A stretch of 64,000 bases of DNA from BJHQ01 sp964654285 (GTDB taxonomy: Bacteria; Planctomycetota; UBA11346), in the NCBI GenBank assembly GCA_964654285.1, contig CAZZJC010000030.1, positions 5,463-69,462 of the forward strand, written 5' to 3'. The position numbers were made by a program, and so were the translations under genes. This document shows, piece after piece, positions 38,701-47,175 of the stretch. Each line of letters opens with the position of its first letter. Position 1 is the stretch's first letter. A model generated the notes under the pieces. That model searched no databases. It was not told the origin of the DNA and saw only the letters and a list, made by a program, of their open reading frames with translations.

Positions 38701-40118
38701 GCCGCGGTCTGGCCGCCATGGGTGATGCCTACAGCCCCGGCTGGTTCGAATTCCCGCTCACCGGTGGGGCCGAAACCCTGTTCATCGCCACGGCCGAGGC
38801 CGGCGACCCGCCCAAGCCGCAGTTGCGGTCGTGGCTGCGCGATCGGACCAGGCGGGTGGCCGAGACCGGTGGCCGGGCCCGGTTGCCGCGCGACGACGCG
38901 TTCGGCCGGCGGCTCGCCGCGGCCCTGGATCCATTCGTCGTCCGCCGCGATGCCGGCCGCTCGGTGATCGCCGGCTATCCCTGGTTCCTCGACTGGGGAC
39001 GCGACACCTTCATCGCCGCCCGTGGCCTGATCGCGGCCGGGCTGGGCGACGAGGTCAGGCGCATCCTGTTCACCTTCGCCCGGTTCGAGGAGCACGGCAC
39101 GCTGCCCAACCTGCTCAATGGCGACCGCGCCGAGAACCGCGATACCAGCGACGCGCCCTTATGGTTCGGTCTCGCGGCCGACGACCTCGCCGTCGCCCAG
39201 GGCGACGACGTGCTGCGGGCCCGGATCCCCGATGATCCGCATGGCCGCACGCTGACCCAGGTGCTGACCGGCATCGCGACCGGGTACTGGAACGGCACCC
39301 CGAACGGCATCCGGGTCGATCACGCCAGCGGCCTGGTCTGGAGCCCGCCGCACTTCACCTGGATGGACACCAACCATCCCGCCTGCACCCCGCGCGAGGG
39401 CTACCCGATCGAGATCCAGGCCCTGTGGATCCGCCTCTGCCGGCTGCTGGCGCGCCTGGGCGTCGCCGGCCCGGGACCGGACTGGGGCGTCATCGCCGAA
39501 CGTGCCGCCGGGTCGATCGATCGGTTCTGGCTTCCCCGGCACGGCTGGTTCGCGGACCAGCTCATCGCCGGCGGCGGCGTGCCTGCGGCGCAGGCGGTCG
39601 CGGATCCGGCCCTCAGGCCGAATCAGCTCCTGCTCATCACCCTGGGCCTGTGCCGGGGCGGCCCGGCCCGTTCCGTGGTGGAGGCCTGTGCGCGCCATCT
39701 GATCGTGCCCGGTGCGATCCGCAGCCTGGCGCCCTTGCCGCTGGATCCGCCTCTGCCCAACCGGGCGGCGGATGGCCGGCTGCTCAATGATCCGGCGCGG
39801 CCCTACTGGGGTTCCTATGCCGGGGATGAGGACACCCGGCGCAAGCCGGCCTACCACAACGGCACCGCCTGGGTCTGGCAGTTCCCTTCCTTCTGCGAGG
39901 CCCTGGTCCTGGCCTGGGAGGGTCAGCCCGAAGCCAGGGCCGCTGCGACCAGCCTGCTCGGTTCGCTCGCGGGGCTGCTCGACGGAGGCTGCCCCGGGCA
40001 GCTGCCCGAGATCGTCGACGGCGATGCGCCGCATGCGCAGCGCGGCTGCGACGCCCAGGCCTGGAGCGTGAGCGAGGCGCTGCGGGTGTGGAAATGGCTG
40101 CACGGCTCCGCCGGTTGA
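35790..40118 (+). CDS. Two-headed glycogen debranching enzyme (GH13 + GH133 type)
   Basis: This 1,442-residue fusion has an N-terminal part with a glycoside hydrolase 13 barrel (about 120-500) and its three catalytic acids: D327 in GFRCDAGYM, E356 in FLLEGLGG and D415 in ETHDNNRLA. The C-terminal ~440 residues are an amylo-alpha-1,6-glucosidase domain: GYPWFLDWGRDTFIAARG (D1068-D1072), NLLNGDRAENRDTSDAPLWF, and TPREGYPIEIQALW, the six-hairpin barrel of GH133. About 450 beta-rich residues join them. This is the arrangement of the eukaryotic/archaeal-like indirect debranching enzyme, which moves a maltotriosyl stub and then hydrolyses the 1,6-linked glucose. No signal peptide, so it acts on cytoplasmic glycogen. 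No glg genes are next to it. Confidence 0.9.
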   Translation: MNQPLRMHPEPGARIVRHVGDQVRVRLDGPTAPGWRALLRTTIGRARVARDEVVATLGGDSSFAGHAWRDVAMDRVDGGWQVDLALAEVGWFRAKAFVVDPAGRQHWPDGDDLGVSVNPDDYRSANTIYCAFPRMFGSSKTATGTRVPPLDDQLAALDRHGYTVIPPSGTLRGLAKEVPHILDRLGCRILHLLPVNVVPTTFARMGRFGSPYACLDLTAIDPALVEFDRRTTAVDQFRELAYAVHLRGGRVFLDIVINHTGWGSRLMEEHPEWFKRNPDGTFHSPGAWGNTWEDLVELDHGHPKLWSEIADALITWCGRGVDGFRCDAGYMVPLPVWRLIVARVRQRHPEACFLLEGLGGAWSATETLLTEGGMQWAYSELFQNYSGPDVHGYLGHCLRQSERIGTLVHYSETHDNNRLAQGGRAWSLLRNRLCALTSVGGAFGFTNGVEWLATEKLEVHQARALNWGAGENLCDELARLNRLISDHPCFLDGAQLAILSDPRGSVLALRRDAGPDRVLVLINLDPAAPGLLTLAAEADPGSLPVDLLGQAVPPLRREADGALHWMLPPGAAYCLAATAQPAGLAGDEYRRARARVAFAYQALAEVLAPEDIGPGPGGWQALAAWVDADPARFLACLPRLDRVAARRDVLAALMAVADAERYPAVVRWTRADLNRVVPVPPGHWILISDEAAFSVTLTAASCDRSRQARSIAAAGAQIVAFPPLTAGSATLILERFAADGTRATGALLALGSGERIGGTAAPEAGGHGTALLCNGRGGMARIAADLGKVSSKYDCALGANLHPTAPCDRHILAKRLRAWINADGFITPLDRQNLAQFAAGPPARWIFVANAGDSRTVEVHLDADMLDGANTTVFRWSRPAAAPRWGNALPEQCQVSVILRLDIEDRSFHSETRRDPACERHFAGSCRVLADRQGFCFAPAPDRVLRAWCENGGYHHEAEWCERIPHPVEASRGLAAMGDAYSPGWFEFPLTGGAETLFIATAEAGDPPKPQLRSWLRDRTRRVAETGGRARLPRDDAFGRRLAAALDPFVVRRDAGRSVIAGYPWFLDWGRDTFIAARGLIAAGLGDEVRRILFTFARFEEHGTLPNLLNGDRAENRDTSDAPLWFGLAADDLAVAQGDDVLRARIPDDPHGRTLTQVLTGIATGYWNGTPNGIRVDHASGLVWSPPHFTWMDTNHPACTPREGYPIEIQALWIRLCRLLARLGVAGPGPDWGVIAERAAGSIDRFWLPRHGWFADQLIAGGGVPAAQAVADPALRPNQLLLITLGLCRGGPARSVVEACARHLIVPGAIRSLAPLPLDPPLPNRAADGRLLNDPARPYWGSYAGDEDTRRKPAYHNGTAWVWQFPSFCEALVLAWEGQPEARAAATSLLGSLAGLLDGGCPGQLPEIVDGDAPHAQRGCDAQAWSVSEALRVWKWLHGSAG

Positions 40119-40182
40119 GTCCGCCCAGGCGGCCGACCGTCCGTCGCTGTTGATCGCCGGATGCGGAAGTGGCGATCGCATG

Positions 40183-40188
40183 GTATGA
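40183..40188 (+). promoter_or_regulatory. Putative leaderless -10 (TATGAT), 6 bases before ATG
   Basis: TATGAT, five of six bases as in TATAAT, ends 6 bases before the chemoreceptor ATG at 40195. There is no ribosome site between. Confidence 0.45.
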
Positions 40189-40194
40189 TGAACC

Positions 40195-42219
40195 ATGCGC
40201 GAGAATCTGCCCGTCACCGATCACGAACGCCAGGTCCCGGTAGGACAGTGGCTGGTCTCGCGCACGGATCCGCGCGGAGTCATCACCTTCGCCAACCGCT
40301 CCTTCACCGAGATCAGCGGCTACGGCGAAGCCGAACTGCTCGGCCAGCCGCACAATCTCGTGCGCCACCCCGACATGCCGGCAGCCGCGTTCGCGGACCT
40401 GTGGCAGACCCTCGCGGCGGGTCAGCCCTGGGTCGGGATCGTCAAGAACCGCTGCAAGGATGGCGGCTTCTATTGGGTGCGGGCGGCGGTGACCCCCGAG
40501 TTCGTCAATGAGAAACTGGTCGGCTACGTCTCGATCCGCACCCGTCCCGAGCCGGCCGAGGTCGCCGCCGCAACGGCGGCCTATGCCCGCATCAATGCAG
40601 GCTCGCGCACCCTGGGCGTGCGGGCCGGCCAGGTCTACCGACGCGGGATCCTCGCCGCCGTGGGGCGGTGGCTGGGCAGCATCTCGGCCAAGGTCACCCT
40701 CACCGCGCTGGTCCTGGTGCTGCTGATCGGCCTCTCCGGCGGGATCGCCCTCAGGGGCATCATCGGCAGCAACGACGCCCTGGCGACCATGTACCAGGAT
40801 CGCCTGCTCTGCGCGCATCAGCTCGGTCGGATCGGCCAGCTCATGCGCGACAACTGGCAGGAGGTGATGGCCGCGGCGCAGCCGGGCGGCGATCACGCGG
40901 CCGCCCTGACGGCCATCGGCCGCCGCCGGTCGCAGATCGACGGGCTGTTCGCCGACTACCAGGCCACCAGGATGGATGCGGACGAGCAGGCCGACGTCGC
41001 GCTGCTCCAGGGCCAGCGCGAAGCCTTCGTCAAGGGATTCCTCGACAAGGCCATGGCCCTGATCGTCGAAGGCCGGCGCCAGGAGGCGGTCGCCCTCGCG
41101 CTCGGGCCCGGACGGGAATGCCTGGCCAAGGTCGGCGAGACCACCGGCCGATTGATGGATCTGCAGTCCCGGATCGGCAAGAGCATCATCGATGACCAGA
41201 ACGAAGCGTATCGGATCCATGTCCTCGGCGTCGTCCTCGCCTCGGCTGCCGGGGTGCTGGCCGGGCTCGTCGCCGCCCTCGCCATCCCCTGGCTGATCCG
41301 CCGGCATGCGAGGCGGGTCGAGCAACACATGCTCGCCATCGCCCAGGGCGATTTCCGCTCCGCCATCGACCTGTCCTGCCGCAACGAATTCGGCCCGCTC
41401 ATGCGCGGCCTGACCGCCCTCCAGACGCGCCTGGGCTACAGCCAGCTCTCGCACCAGGAGCAGCGGGTGAAGACCCTCGCCACCTTCGACCAGGGCGTGG
41501 GCGGCATCCTGGCCCAGGTTACGACCTCCATCGCCCAGCTGCGCGAGATCGCCCATACCCAATCCGCCGTCGCGACTCAGGTCGCCAGCAACGCCCAGAC
41601 GGTGGCGGCGGCATCGAGCGAGCTGAACGCCTCGATCCATGAGATCTCGGCCCAGGCGTCCCTCGCCTCGGGCAAGGCCGAGGAGGCCCGCCAGCAGTCC
41701 GAGAGCGGCCGGGTCGCGATGGAACGCCTCGCCAAGGCGGCGGACGAGATCGGCGCGGTGGTCAAGCTGATCACCGACATTTCCGAGCAGACCAACCTGC
41801 TGGCCCTCAATGCCACCATCGAAGCCGCCCGCGCCGGCGAAATCGGCAAGGGCTTCGCCGTGGTCGCCGGCGAGGTCAAATCCCTCGCCAACCAGACCCA
41901 CGAGGCGACCGACTCGATCGCCGCGCGCATCGCGGCGGTGCAGGCCGACGCCAAGGCTGTGGCCACCACCATCGCCGCCATCGTCGGTACCGTGTCGTCG
42001 CTCAACGAGACCGCGACCTCGATCGCCGCCGCCGTCGAGGAGCAGTCGGCCGCCACCGCCGAGATCGCCCGCAATGCCGAGCAGGCAGCTTCCGTCGCCG
42101 GGCAGACCGGCAAGGCGGCCGAACAGGTCGCGGCGACCTCGGAAACGCTCGCCCAGGGCAGCGCCGACCTGACCGGAGCGGTGGCGCAGTTCAAATCCGG
42201 CCTCGGCTCCGGCGGCTGA
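40195..42219 (+). CDS. Aer-like methyl-accepting chemoreceptor (PAS sensor)
   Basis: This 674-residue receptor begins with a PAS domain (about 15-115) of Aer type: DPRGVITFANRSFTEISGYG, HNLVRHPDMPAAAFADLW, and GIVKNRCKDGGFYWVRAAVTP. This is the FAD-binding version, so redox or oxygen taxis is likely. Membrane helix one is near 162-182 and helix two near 343-365, with a ~160-residue helical outside bundle between, unlike E. coli Aer, which lacks one. HAMP follows, then the signalling hairpin with the invariant tip EQTNLLALNATIEAARAGE and KGFAVVAGEVKSLANQT. No che genes are nearby. The downstream pilC suggests twitching rather than flagella, but this is context only. Confidence 0.9.
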   Translation: MRENLPVTDHERQVPVGQWLVSRTDPRGVITFANRSFTEISGYGEAELLGQPHNLVRHPDMPAAAFADLWQTLAAGQPWVGIVKNRCKDGGFYWVRAAVTPEFVNEKLVGYVSIRTRPEPAEVAAATAAYARINAGSRTLGVRAGQVYRRGILAAVGRWLGSISAKVTLTALVLVLLIGLSGGIALRGIIGSNDALATMYQDRLLCAHQLGRIGQLMRDNWQEVMAAAQPGGDHAAALTAIGRRRSQIDGLFADYQATRMDADEQADVALLQGQREAFVKGFLDKAMALIVEGRRQEAVALALGPGRECLAKVGETTGRLMDLQSRIGKSIIDDQNEAYRIHVLGVVLASAAGVLAGLVAALAIPWLIRRHARRVEQHMLAIAQGDFRSAIDLSCRNEFGPLMRGLTALQTRLGYSQLSHQEQRVKTLATFDQGVGGILAQVTTSIAQLREIAHTQSAVATQVASNAQTVAAASSELNASIHEISAQASLASGKAEEARQQSESGRVAMERLAKAADEIGAVVKLITDISEQTNLLALNATIEAARAGEIGKGFAVVAGEVKSLANQTHEATDSIAARIAAVQADAKAVATTIAAIVGTVSSLNETATSIAAAVEEQSAATAEIARNAEQAASVAGQTGKAAEQVAATSETLAQGSADLTGAVAQFKSGLGSGG

Positions 42220-42336
42220 CGCGGCAGCCCATTCCCAAACCTGCTTGCGGCGCGGCCTGGCGCAGGCGATACTCCATCCTCGACCGGAAGCGGGCTGGCA
42301 CCCTTGCCGCACCCGTCCCGACCCCAGGAGCTGACC

Positions 42337-43578
42337 ATGGCGCAGGCCAAATTCACCTACCTTGCCAAGGACGCCAACGGCAAGGATGTCCGCGGCACCA
42401 TCGAGGCCAACTCCAAGGAGGACGCCTTCGCCCAGCTGAAGGGCCGGCAGCTCGCCCCGAGCAACGTCTCGCCCGCCGTCGAGCCCGCCGGCGGCCTGTT
42501 CGGCGTGCCACGCAAGGCCAGCACCGCCGAACTCGCCATGTTCACGCGCCAGCTCGCGACCATGATCGGCGCCGGCATCCCTCTCCTGGAATCGTTCGAG
42601 ATCCTCGCGGAACAGACCAAGACCCAGAACAAGGGCTTCGGCCTGGGCCTGCAGGAGACCGCCGACAAGGTGCGTGGCGGCATGGAACTTTCCGAGGCGA
42701 TGCACCAGTTCCCCATGATTTACCCTGAGATCTACATCAACATGGTGAAGGCGGGCGAGGCCTCCGGTGCGCTCGATGTCATCCTCAACCGCATGGCGGA
42801 CTTCCTGGAGGCGAACGAGGCGCTGAAGAGCGAGATCAAATCAGCGATGACCTATCCGGTCATCTCATTGCTGTTGATCTTCGGCATCACGGCCTACTTG
42901 CTCATCGGCGTCGTCCCGAAGTTCGAAGGCATGTTCAAGATGCTGAAGAACAAAGACGGAACGCCAGGGCAATTGCCTGCCATCACGCAATATGTCAAGG
43001 CGGCGTCAGCCTTCCTGATAAATCACTGGGGCCTGCTGCTGGGAATAATCGCAGGCATCGTCGTGGCCTACATCCTGATCATGAGAAACCCCCAAGCCCA
43101 GCGAATTCGCGATCAGATCTGGCTGAAGATGCCAGTTTTTGGCCCGCTGTTCCAGAAAGTCGCCCTGTCCAGATTCTCGCGCACCTTCGCGACCCTGCTG
43201 TCCTCAGGTGTACCCATTCTTGGCGCCCTGGAGATCGTGGCCTCCACCTCGGGCAATCGGGTGATTGAAGACGTGCTCTATGAAACGCGGGAGACGGTGA
43301 AGAAAGGTGAGCCATTGTCGAGCTATCTGGCGACATCCTGGGTGTTCCCCCCCATGGTCACCAAGATGATCGCCATCGGTGAAAGATCTGGCGCATTGGA
43401 GCAGCTGCTGACCAAGATCTCCGATTTCTATGATCAGCAGGTGCACGCTACCGTGAAATCCCTCACCAGCCTGATCGAACCGATCATGCTGGTGGTGATG
43501 GGCACGGTCGTCGGGACGATCGTCGCTGCGATATTCCTGCCCATTCTCGATCTGCAGAAGTCGTTGATGAATAATTGA
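42337..43578 (+). CDS. pilC: Type IV pilus / type II secretion inner-membrane platform protein
   Basis: This 413-residue PilC/GspF protein works with the PilB/GspE ATPase to polymerise pilin. Two T2SSF domains are present: FTRQLATMIGAGIPLLESFEIL with MVKAGEASGALDVILNRMADFLE, and FSRTFATLLSSGVPILGALEIVA with MIAIGERSGALEQLLTKISDFYD. Each is followed by hydrophobic helices (VISLLLIFGITAYLLIGVV, IMLVVMGTVVGTIVAAIFLPI). AGGAG stands 6 bases before the ATG. A pilin lies 9 kb downstream on the other strand. The second half is less GC-rich than the first. Confidence 0.94.
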   Translation: MAQAKFTYLAKDANGKDVRGTIEANSKEDAFAQLKGRQLAPSNVSPAVEPAGGLFGVPRKASTAELAMFTRQLATMIGAGIPLLESFEILAEQTKTQNKGFGLGLQETADKVRGGMELSEAMHQFPMIYPEIYINMVKAGEASGALDVILNRMADFLEANEALKSEIKSAMTYPVISLLLIFGITAYLLIGVVPKFEGMFKMLKNKDGTPGQLPAITQYVKAASAFLINHWGLLLGIIAGIVVAYILIMRNPQAQRIRDQIWLKMPVFGPLFQKVALSRFSRTFATLLSSGVPILGALEIVASTSGNRVIEDVLYETRETVKKGEPLSSYLATSWVFPPMVTKMIAIGERSGALEQLLTKISDFYDQQVHATVKSLTSLIEPIMLVVMGTVVGTIVAAIFLPILDLQKSLMNN

Positions 43579-43589
43579 CGGGACACGGC

Positions 43590-45296
43590 GTGCCTTCGCG
43601 CGAGTCGCCGCGGGCGATCCCGGTCCAGCGTCCCGCGACCCTGAGTTCGCAGGCGCGCCTGATCAGCCTGTTCCGGCTGCTGCTGGTCGTGCTCGCCCTC
43701 GGCGTCTGCGTCCTGTTCGTCAGCGGTCTGCGCGGCGCCAATCCGGGTCGGCTGCCGCTCGCCCTCGGCATCCTGGTGGTGGCGGTGGCCTGTTCCGCCG
43801 GCGCGATTGCGATGTGGTCGGCGTATATCCGCCATCGCTGGGTGCTGGCGTTCCACCTGGTGTTCGATCTGGCCTGGGTCGGCCTGGTGATCTACGGTAC
43901 GGGCGGGGTCGCCTCTACCGGGGTGATCCTGCTCTTCGCGGTGGTGCTGATCGGCAATCTCGTGCTGCCCGGCGTCGCCCCGTTCCTGCTGCCGACGGTC
44001 GCCGGCCTGGTGCTGTCCTTGCAGGCGGCGTTGTACCTGGGCGACAACCACCCCATCCCGCATGAGGTCGCCGCCGCCCGGCCCGACCTCGTCGGCACCA
44101 ATCGCATCCTCGGGAATCTCGCGCTCCAGGTCGGGGCGATCTTCGTCGTCGATCTGCTCGGGCAGTTCCTCGCCCGCCGCCTGCGCGAGCAGCAGCGTTA
44201 CACCGGCGAGGTGCTCGATCAGCTCGGTGAAGGCGTGCTCGCGATCGATCGCTCCGGGATCGTGGTCTACGTCAACGCCGAGGCCGTGCGCCTCCTGGAC
44301 CTGCATCGCCATGGGGATTCGCCGCTTGCCGACCTGACCGACCAGCCGGTCGAGCGCCTGCTGGCCGGCCAGGCCCTGGCGCCGGTGCTGGCCCTCGTAC
44401 AGGGGGAACGCGTGCCGGCCCTGGAGCGTTTCGAGGGCTTCGCCGGACGCTCCCTGGTGCTGCGGGTCACCGGCCTGGTCGGCGCCAACGGACGGCCGCT
44501 CGGACGGACGCTGCTCATCGCCGACGAGACGCGGCTCAGGATCCTGGAGGAGAACGCCCGTCGCAGCGAGCATCTCGCCTCGCTGGGCGAGATGGCCGCC
44601 GGCATCGCCCACGAGGTGCGCAATCCCCTCACCAGCCTGCGCGGCTGCGCCCAGGAGGTCGCCGACATCTGCGCCAAGCTCGGCAATCCCGACGCCGCTG
44701 CGCTGGCCGGGATCATGGTCGATGAGAGCGACCGGCTCGGGCGCATCGTCGGGGATTTCCTGTCGTTGTCGCGCCTGCGGGATCCCAAGCGGGCGGAAGT
44801 CGATCTTGAACCGATCATCGCCTCGATCGAGCGGATGGCGCAGGCCCGTCGCGATCTGCCGCCCGGCATCGCCATGGTGTTCTCGGTGGCGCCCGACTGC
44901 CTGCCGCTCGACGCCGATGCCGACCAGGTGCGCCAGCTTCTCGCCAACCTGATCAACAATGCGCTCGATGCCGTGCGTGCCACGCCCCAGCCGCGCATCG
45001 AGTGCCGGGTGCAGATGGCCGACGAATCCGCCCTGAACGGCGCGGCGGTGCGCATCACCGTGTCCGACAACGGCATCGGCATTCCAGCGGAATTGCAGGA
45101 ACGCATCTTCACGCCGTTCTTCAGCACCAAGGCCCAGGGTACCGGACTCGGACTCAGCCTGGTCAATCGCATCGTGCGGCAGCACGAGGGCGTCCTGGGG
45201 CTGAGCAGCCAGCCCGGGCAGGGGACGACGATCACCATCGACCTGCCGGCACGCACCGGTACCGCCGATTTCCGCCGCGCCCTCGGCGCGCAGTGA
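43590..45296 (+). CDS. Membrane sensor histidine kinase, PilS/NtrB-like
   Basis: This ~568-residue kinase has about six membrane helices in residues 20-195 (LFRLLLVVLALGVCVLFVSG to LALQVGAIFVVDLLG), a PAS-like domain (VLDQLGEGVLAIDRSGIVVYVN), then HisKA with the phospho-acceptor in GEMAAGIAHEVRNPLTSLRG. The ATPase part follows with N box LLANLINNALDAV, DNGIGIP, FTPFFSTKAQGTGLGLSLV, and GTTITIDLP. The six-helix sensor plus PAS is the PilS plan, and pilC lies directly upstream (a TTG at 43575 would overlap its stop; the GTG at 43590 is preferred). A response regulator such as PilR should follow but does not; a palindromic repeat lies there instead. Confidence 0.88.
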   Translation: MPSRESPRAIPVQRPATLSSQARLISLFRLLLVVLALGVCVLFVSGLRGANPGRLPLALGILVVAVACSAGAIAMWSAYIRHRWVLAFHLVFDLAWVGLVIYGTGGVASTGVILLFAVVLIGNLVLPGVAPFLLPTVAGLVLSLQAALYLGDNHPIPHEVAAARPDLVGTNRILGNLALQVGAIFVVDLLGQFLARRLREQQRYTGEVLDQLGEGVLAIDRSGIVVYVNAEAVRLLDLHRHGDSPLADLTDQPVERLLAGQALAPVLALVQGERVPALERFEGFAGRSLVLRVTGLVGANGRPLGRTLLIADETRLRILEENARRSEHLASLGEMAAGIAHEVRNPLTSLRGCAQEVADICAKLGNPDAAALAGIMVDESDRLGRIVGDFLSLSRLRDPKRAEVDLEPIIASIERMAQARRDLPPGIAMVFSVAPDCLPLDADADQVRQLLANLINNALDAVRATPQPRIECRVQMADESALNGAAVRITVSDNGIGIPAELQERIFTPFFSTKAQGTGLGLSLVNRIVRQHEGVLGLSSQPGQGTTITIDLPARTGTADFRRALGAQ

Positions 45297-45328
45297 TGAA
45301 CGGGGACGAGATCGCATCGCCGGAGTCG

Positions 45329-45432
45329 GTAGCGCCGGCTTCAGTCGGCTGGGACGTCGGGCTTCAGCCCGACGATTGCGTCGACCGCGTGGGCTGAAGC
45401 CCACGCTCCGTGCCGGCTGAAGCCGGCGCTAC
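45329..45432. repeat. Four-hairpin cruciform repeat
   Basis: Outer arms 45329-45349 and 45412-45432 are inverted copies matching at 20 of 21 bases (GTAGCGCCGGCTTCAG...). Inside lie two perfect hairpins, GTCGGGC-TTCA-GCCCGAC (45356-45373) and CGTGGGC-TGAA-GCCCACG (45388-45405). All four units share GGCTTCAG or its complement: two point right, then two point left. The remaining gap up to 45617 holds no gene. Confidence 0.85.
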
Positions 45433-45617
45433 AATGTACCAGGTGATTTGGCGCGAATCCTTACCAGGACTTCGGCGGTCGGCTTGATCATTCGGCGGCA
45501 AACGAATCTCATTGGCCACTGGTGCGGCCCGAAGTCACAGCGAATTCCGGGGCCGGCGTCCGGGGATCTGCTGAAGCGAACGGATTGCTTTCAACCGTTC
45601 CGGTCCACCATCCCGGC

Positions 45618-46418
45618 ATGCAGCTCGAACGTGAGTTGGCAGTCGCCATCGCCGCCGCCCAGGCCGCCGGCCGGGTCGCGGCCCAGGCCCAGGCCACCAC
45701 GCCGCGACGCGACAAGCCCGATGGTTCGCCCGTGTCCGACGCCGATGTCGCGGCCGAGACCGAGATCCGCCGCCATCTCGCATCGGCATTTCCACAGGAT
45801 GCGATCCTGGGCGAGGAGACCGCCGATGATGCCCTGCGCCTTGGGAACCGCCGGCTGTGGATCACCGATCCGATCGATGGCACCCGCGACTTTCTGGCCG
45901 GACAGCGCGACTGGGCGGTGCAGTTGGCGCTGGCGATCGACGGCGAGCTGGCGCTGGGGGTCCTCGATCTGCCTGGATACGGGGCCTGCGTCGCCGGCAT
46001 CGTCGGCGTGGGCGCCTTCCTCTGCGTCGGCGACCGGCGGGAAGCGCTGGTGCCCGCGCCGGTCCAGCGCAATCGCCTGATCTGCAGCCGCAGCGAACGC
46101 AACCGGGCCGGGGTCGAGGCGGTGCTGCGCGCCCTGCCCGAATTCACCTGGCTGCCGACCTCGTCGGTCGGGGCGAAGGTGTGGCTCATGTTGCGCGGCG
46201 AGGCCGACCTGTTCGTGCATCCGCGCCCGATCGCCGAATGGGATGTCGCCGCCCCGGCTGCGGTGCTGCGCGCGGCCGGTGGCATCGCCACCGATCTCGC
46301 GGGCGGCGCCTTGCGCTTCAACACCGCTTCCGGCAAATGCCCCGGTCTGTCCTTCAGCCGGCGCGACGACCACGCGGCCCTGGTCGCCCGCCTGGCCTCG
46401 GGTGGGGTGAGGGCCTAG
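45618..46418 (+). CDS. Inositol-monophosphatase family phosphatase (CysQ/HisN type)
   Basis: This 266-residue Mg-dependent, Li-sensitive-type phosphatase has metal ligands in ILGEETADD, in DPIDGTRDF (the DPxDGT signature) and in AEWDVAAPAAVLRAAGG (WDxAA). The N-terminal KPDGSPVSDADVAAE is typical. CysQ (3'-phosphoadenosine 5'-phosphate), inositol phosphatase and HisN (histidinol phosphate) all share these motifs and cannot be told apart by eye. hisH and an NrnA-like enzyme elsewhere in the window fit HisN and CysQ equally well. The ATG at 45618 is where similarity starts; upstream GTG codons only extend into unrelated sequence. Confidence 0.85.
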   Translation: MQLERELAVAIAAAQAAGRVAAQAQATTPRRDKPDGSPVSDADVAAETEIRRHLASAFPQDAILGEETADDALRLGNRRLWITDPIDGTRDFLAGQRDWAVQLALAIDGELALGVLDLPGYGACVAGIVGVGAFLCVGDRREALVPAPVQRNRLICSRSERNRAGVEAVLRALPEFTWLPTSSVGAKVWLMLRGEADLFVHPRPIAEWDVAAPAAVLRAAGGIATDLAGGALRFNTASGKCPGLSFSRRDDHAALVARLASGGVRA

Positions 46419-46496
46419 AGCCAGGCGATGGGACGGTCGTCCATCCAACCGCCGCTGCCGGTTGCCCCGCGATCGACCGTCCGCCAGGGTCGGTCC

Positions 46497-47087
46497 ATGC
46501 GGCTTGCCATGCTGGGTTTCGCGGTCCTGATCGTGTTGGCGGGGTGCCAATCCGGTCCGCGTGCCGCCTTCGACCAGACCGAAGCAGACGCCGTCGCCTG
46601 GTGGATCGAGGACGTGTCGCGCGGAGTCCCCCGCCGTCCCGGGGAACTCGAGCTGGACGACGCCAGCCCGGGCCTCCTTCGCCTCGCTGCCTGGGCCAAG
46701 GGGGCCGATACCGATGCCGGGTGGCAGCCGCCTGACCGGATCGCGGCCCGGCGCCGGCGATATGGTACCTTGCGCGCCGCATTCGCCCAGGGTTCGGTGG
46801 TGATGCAGCCGGGCACTGGTCTGGTCGCGCCCCGGCCGGGCTTGCCGGCCGGCGACGACCAGGCCGCCGCGGCGGTGGCCGACCGGGAAAACGATGATCG
46901 GCGCTACCTCGACGCCCTGGTGCTGGCGTTGGTCCAGGCCTCGCCCGGACCAGCCCGCATCTTCCGCGACGCCATGCGGAGGATCCGGCGCGAACTGGAT
47001 CTTGCCGCCGGCGGCGGCGAATGGCTTCCGGCGGCGAAACCCGCGTCGCCCGACCGGTCGACCCCGCCAAGCCCGTCCACGCGCTGA
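46497..47087 (+). CDS. Unrecognised lipoprotein
   Basis: This 196-residue protein begins MRLAMLGFAVLIVLAGCQSG, a textbook lipoprotein signal with the lipobox LAGC and the modified cysteine at 17. The mature part is helical and Arg/Asp/Ala-rich (FDQTEADAVAWWIEDV, YLDALVLALVQASPGPARIFRDAMRRI) with a Pro/Ser tail. I recognise no family. The ATG at 46497 is chosen because the signal peptide begins there. It lies between the phosphatase and the fumarase genes without tight coupling to either. Confidence 0.7.
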   Translation: MRLAMLGFAVLIVLAGCQSGPRAAFDQTEADAVAWWIEDVSRGVPRRPGELELDDASPGLLRLAAWAKGADTDAGWQPPDRIAARRRRYGTLRAAFAQGSVVMQPGTGLVAPRPGLPAGDDQAAAAVADRENDDRRYLDALVLALVQASPGPARIFRDAMRRIRRELDLAAGGGEWLPAAKPASPDRSTPPSPSTR

Positions 47088-47175
47088 ACCGATTCCGGGA
47101 TTCCCGTCCTGCATGGATGGGCAGTGCGCCGTGCTCGGGGTTGCCAAGCGCGGCGCGGCCCGATCCTCGCGCCGC

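Noticed and set aside
45329..45432. CRISPR-like array
   Set aside because: There are only four palindromic units with opposite orientation and no spacers of even length; it is a cruciform repeat.
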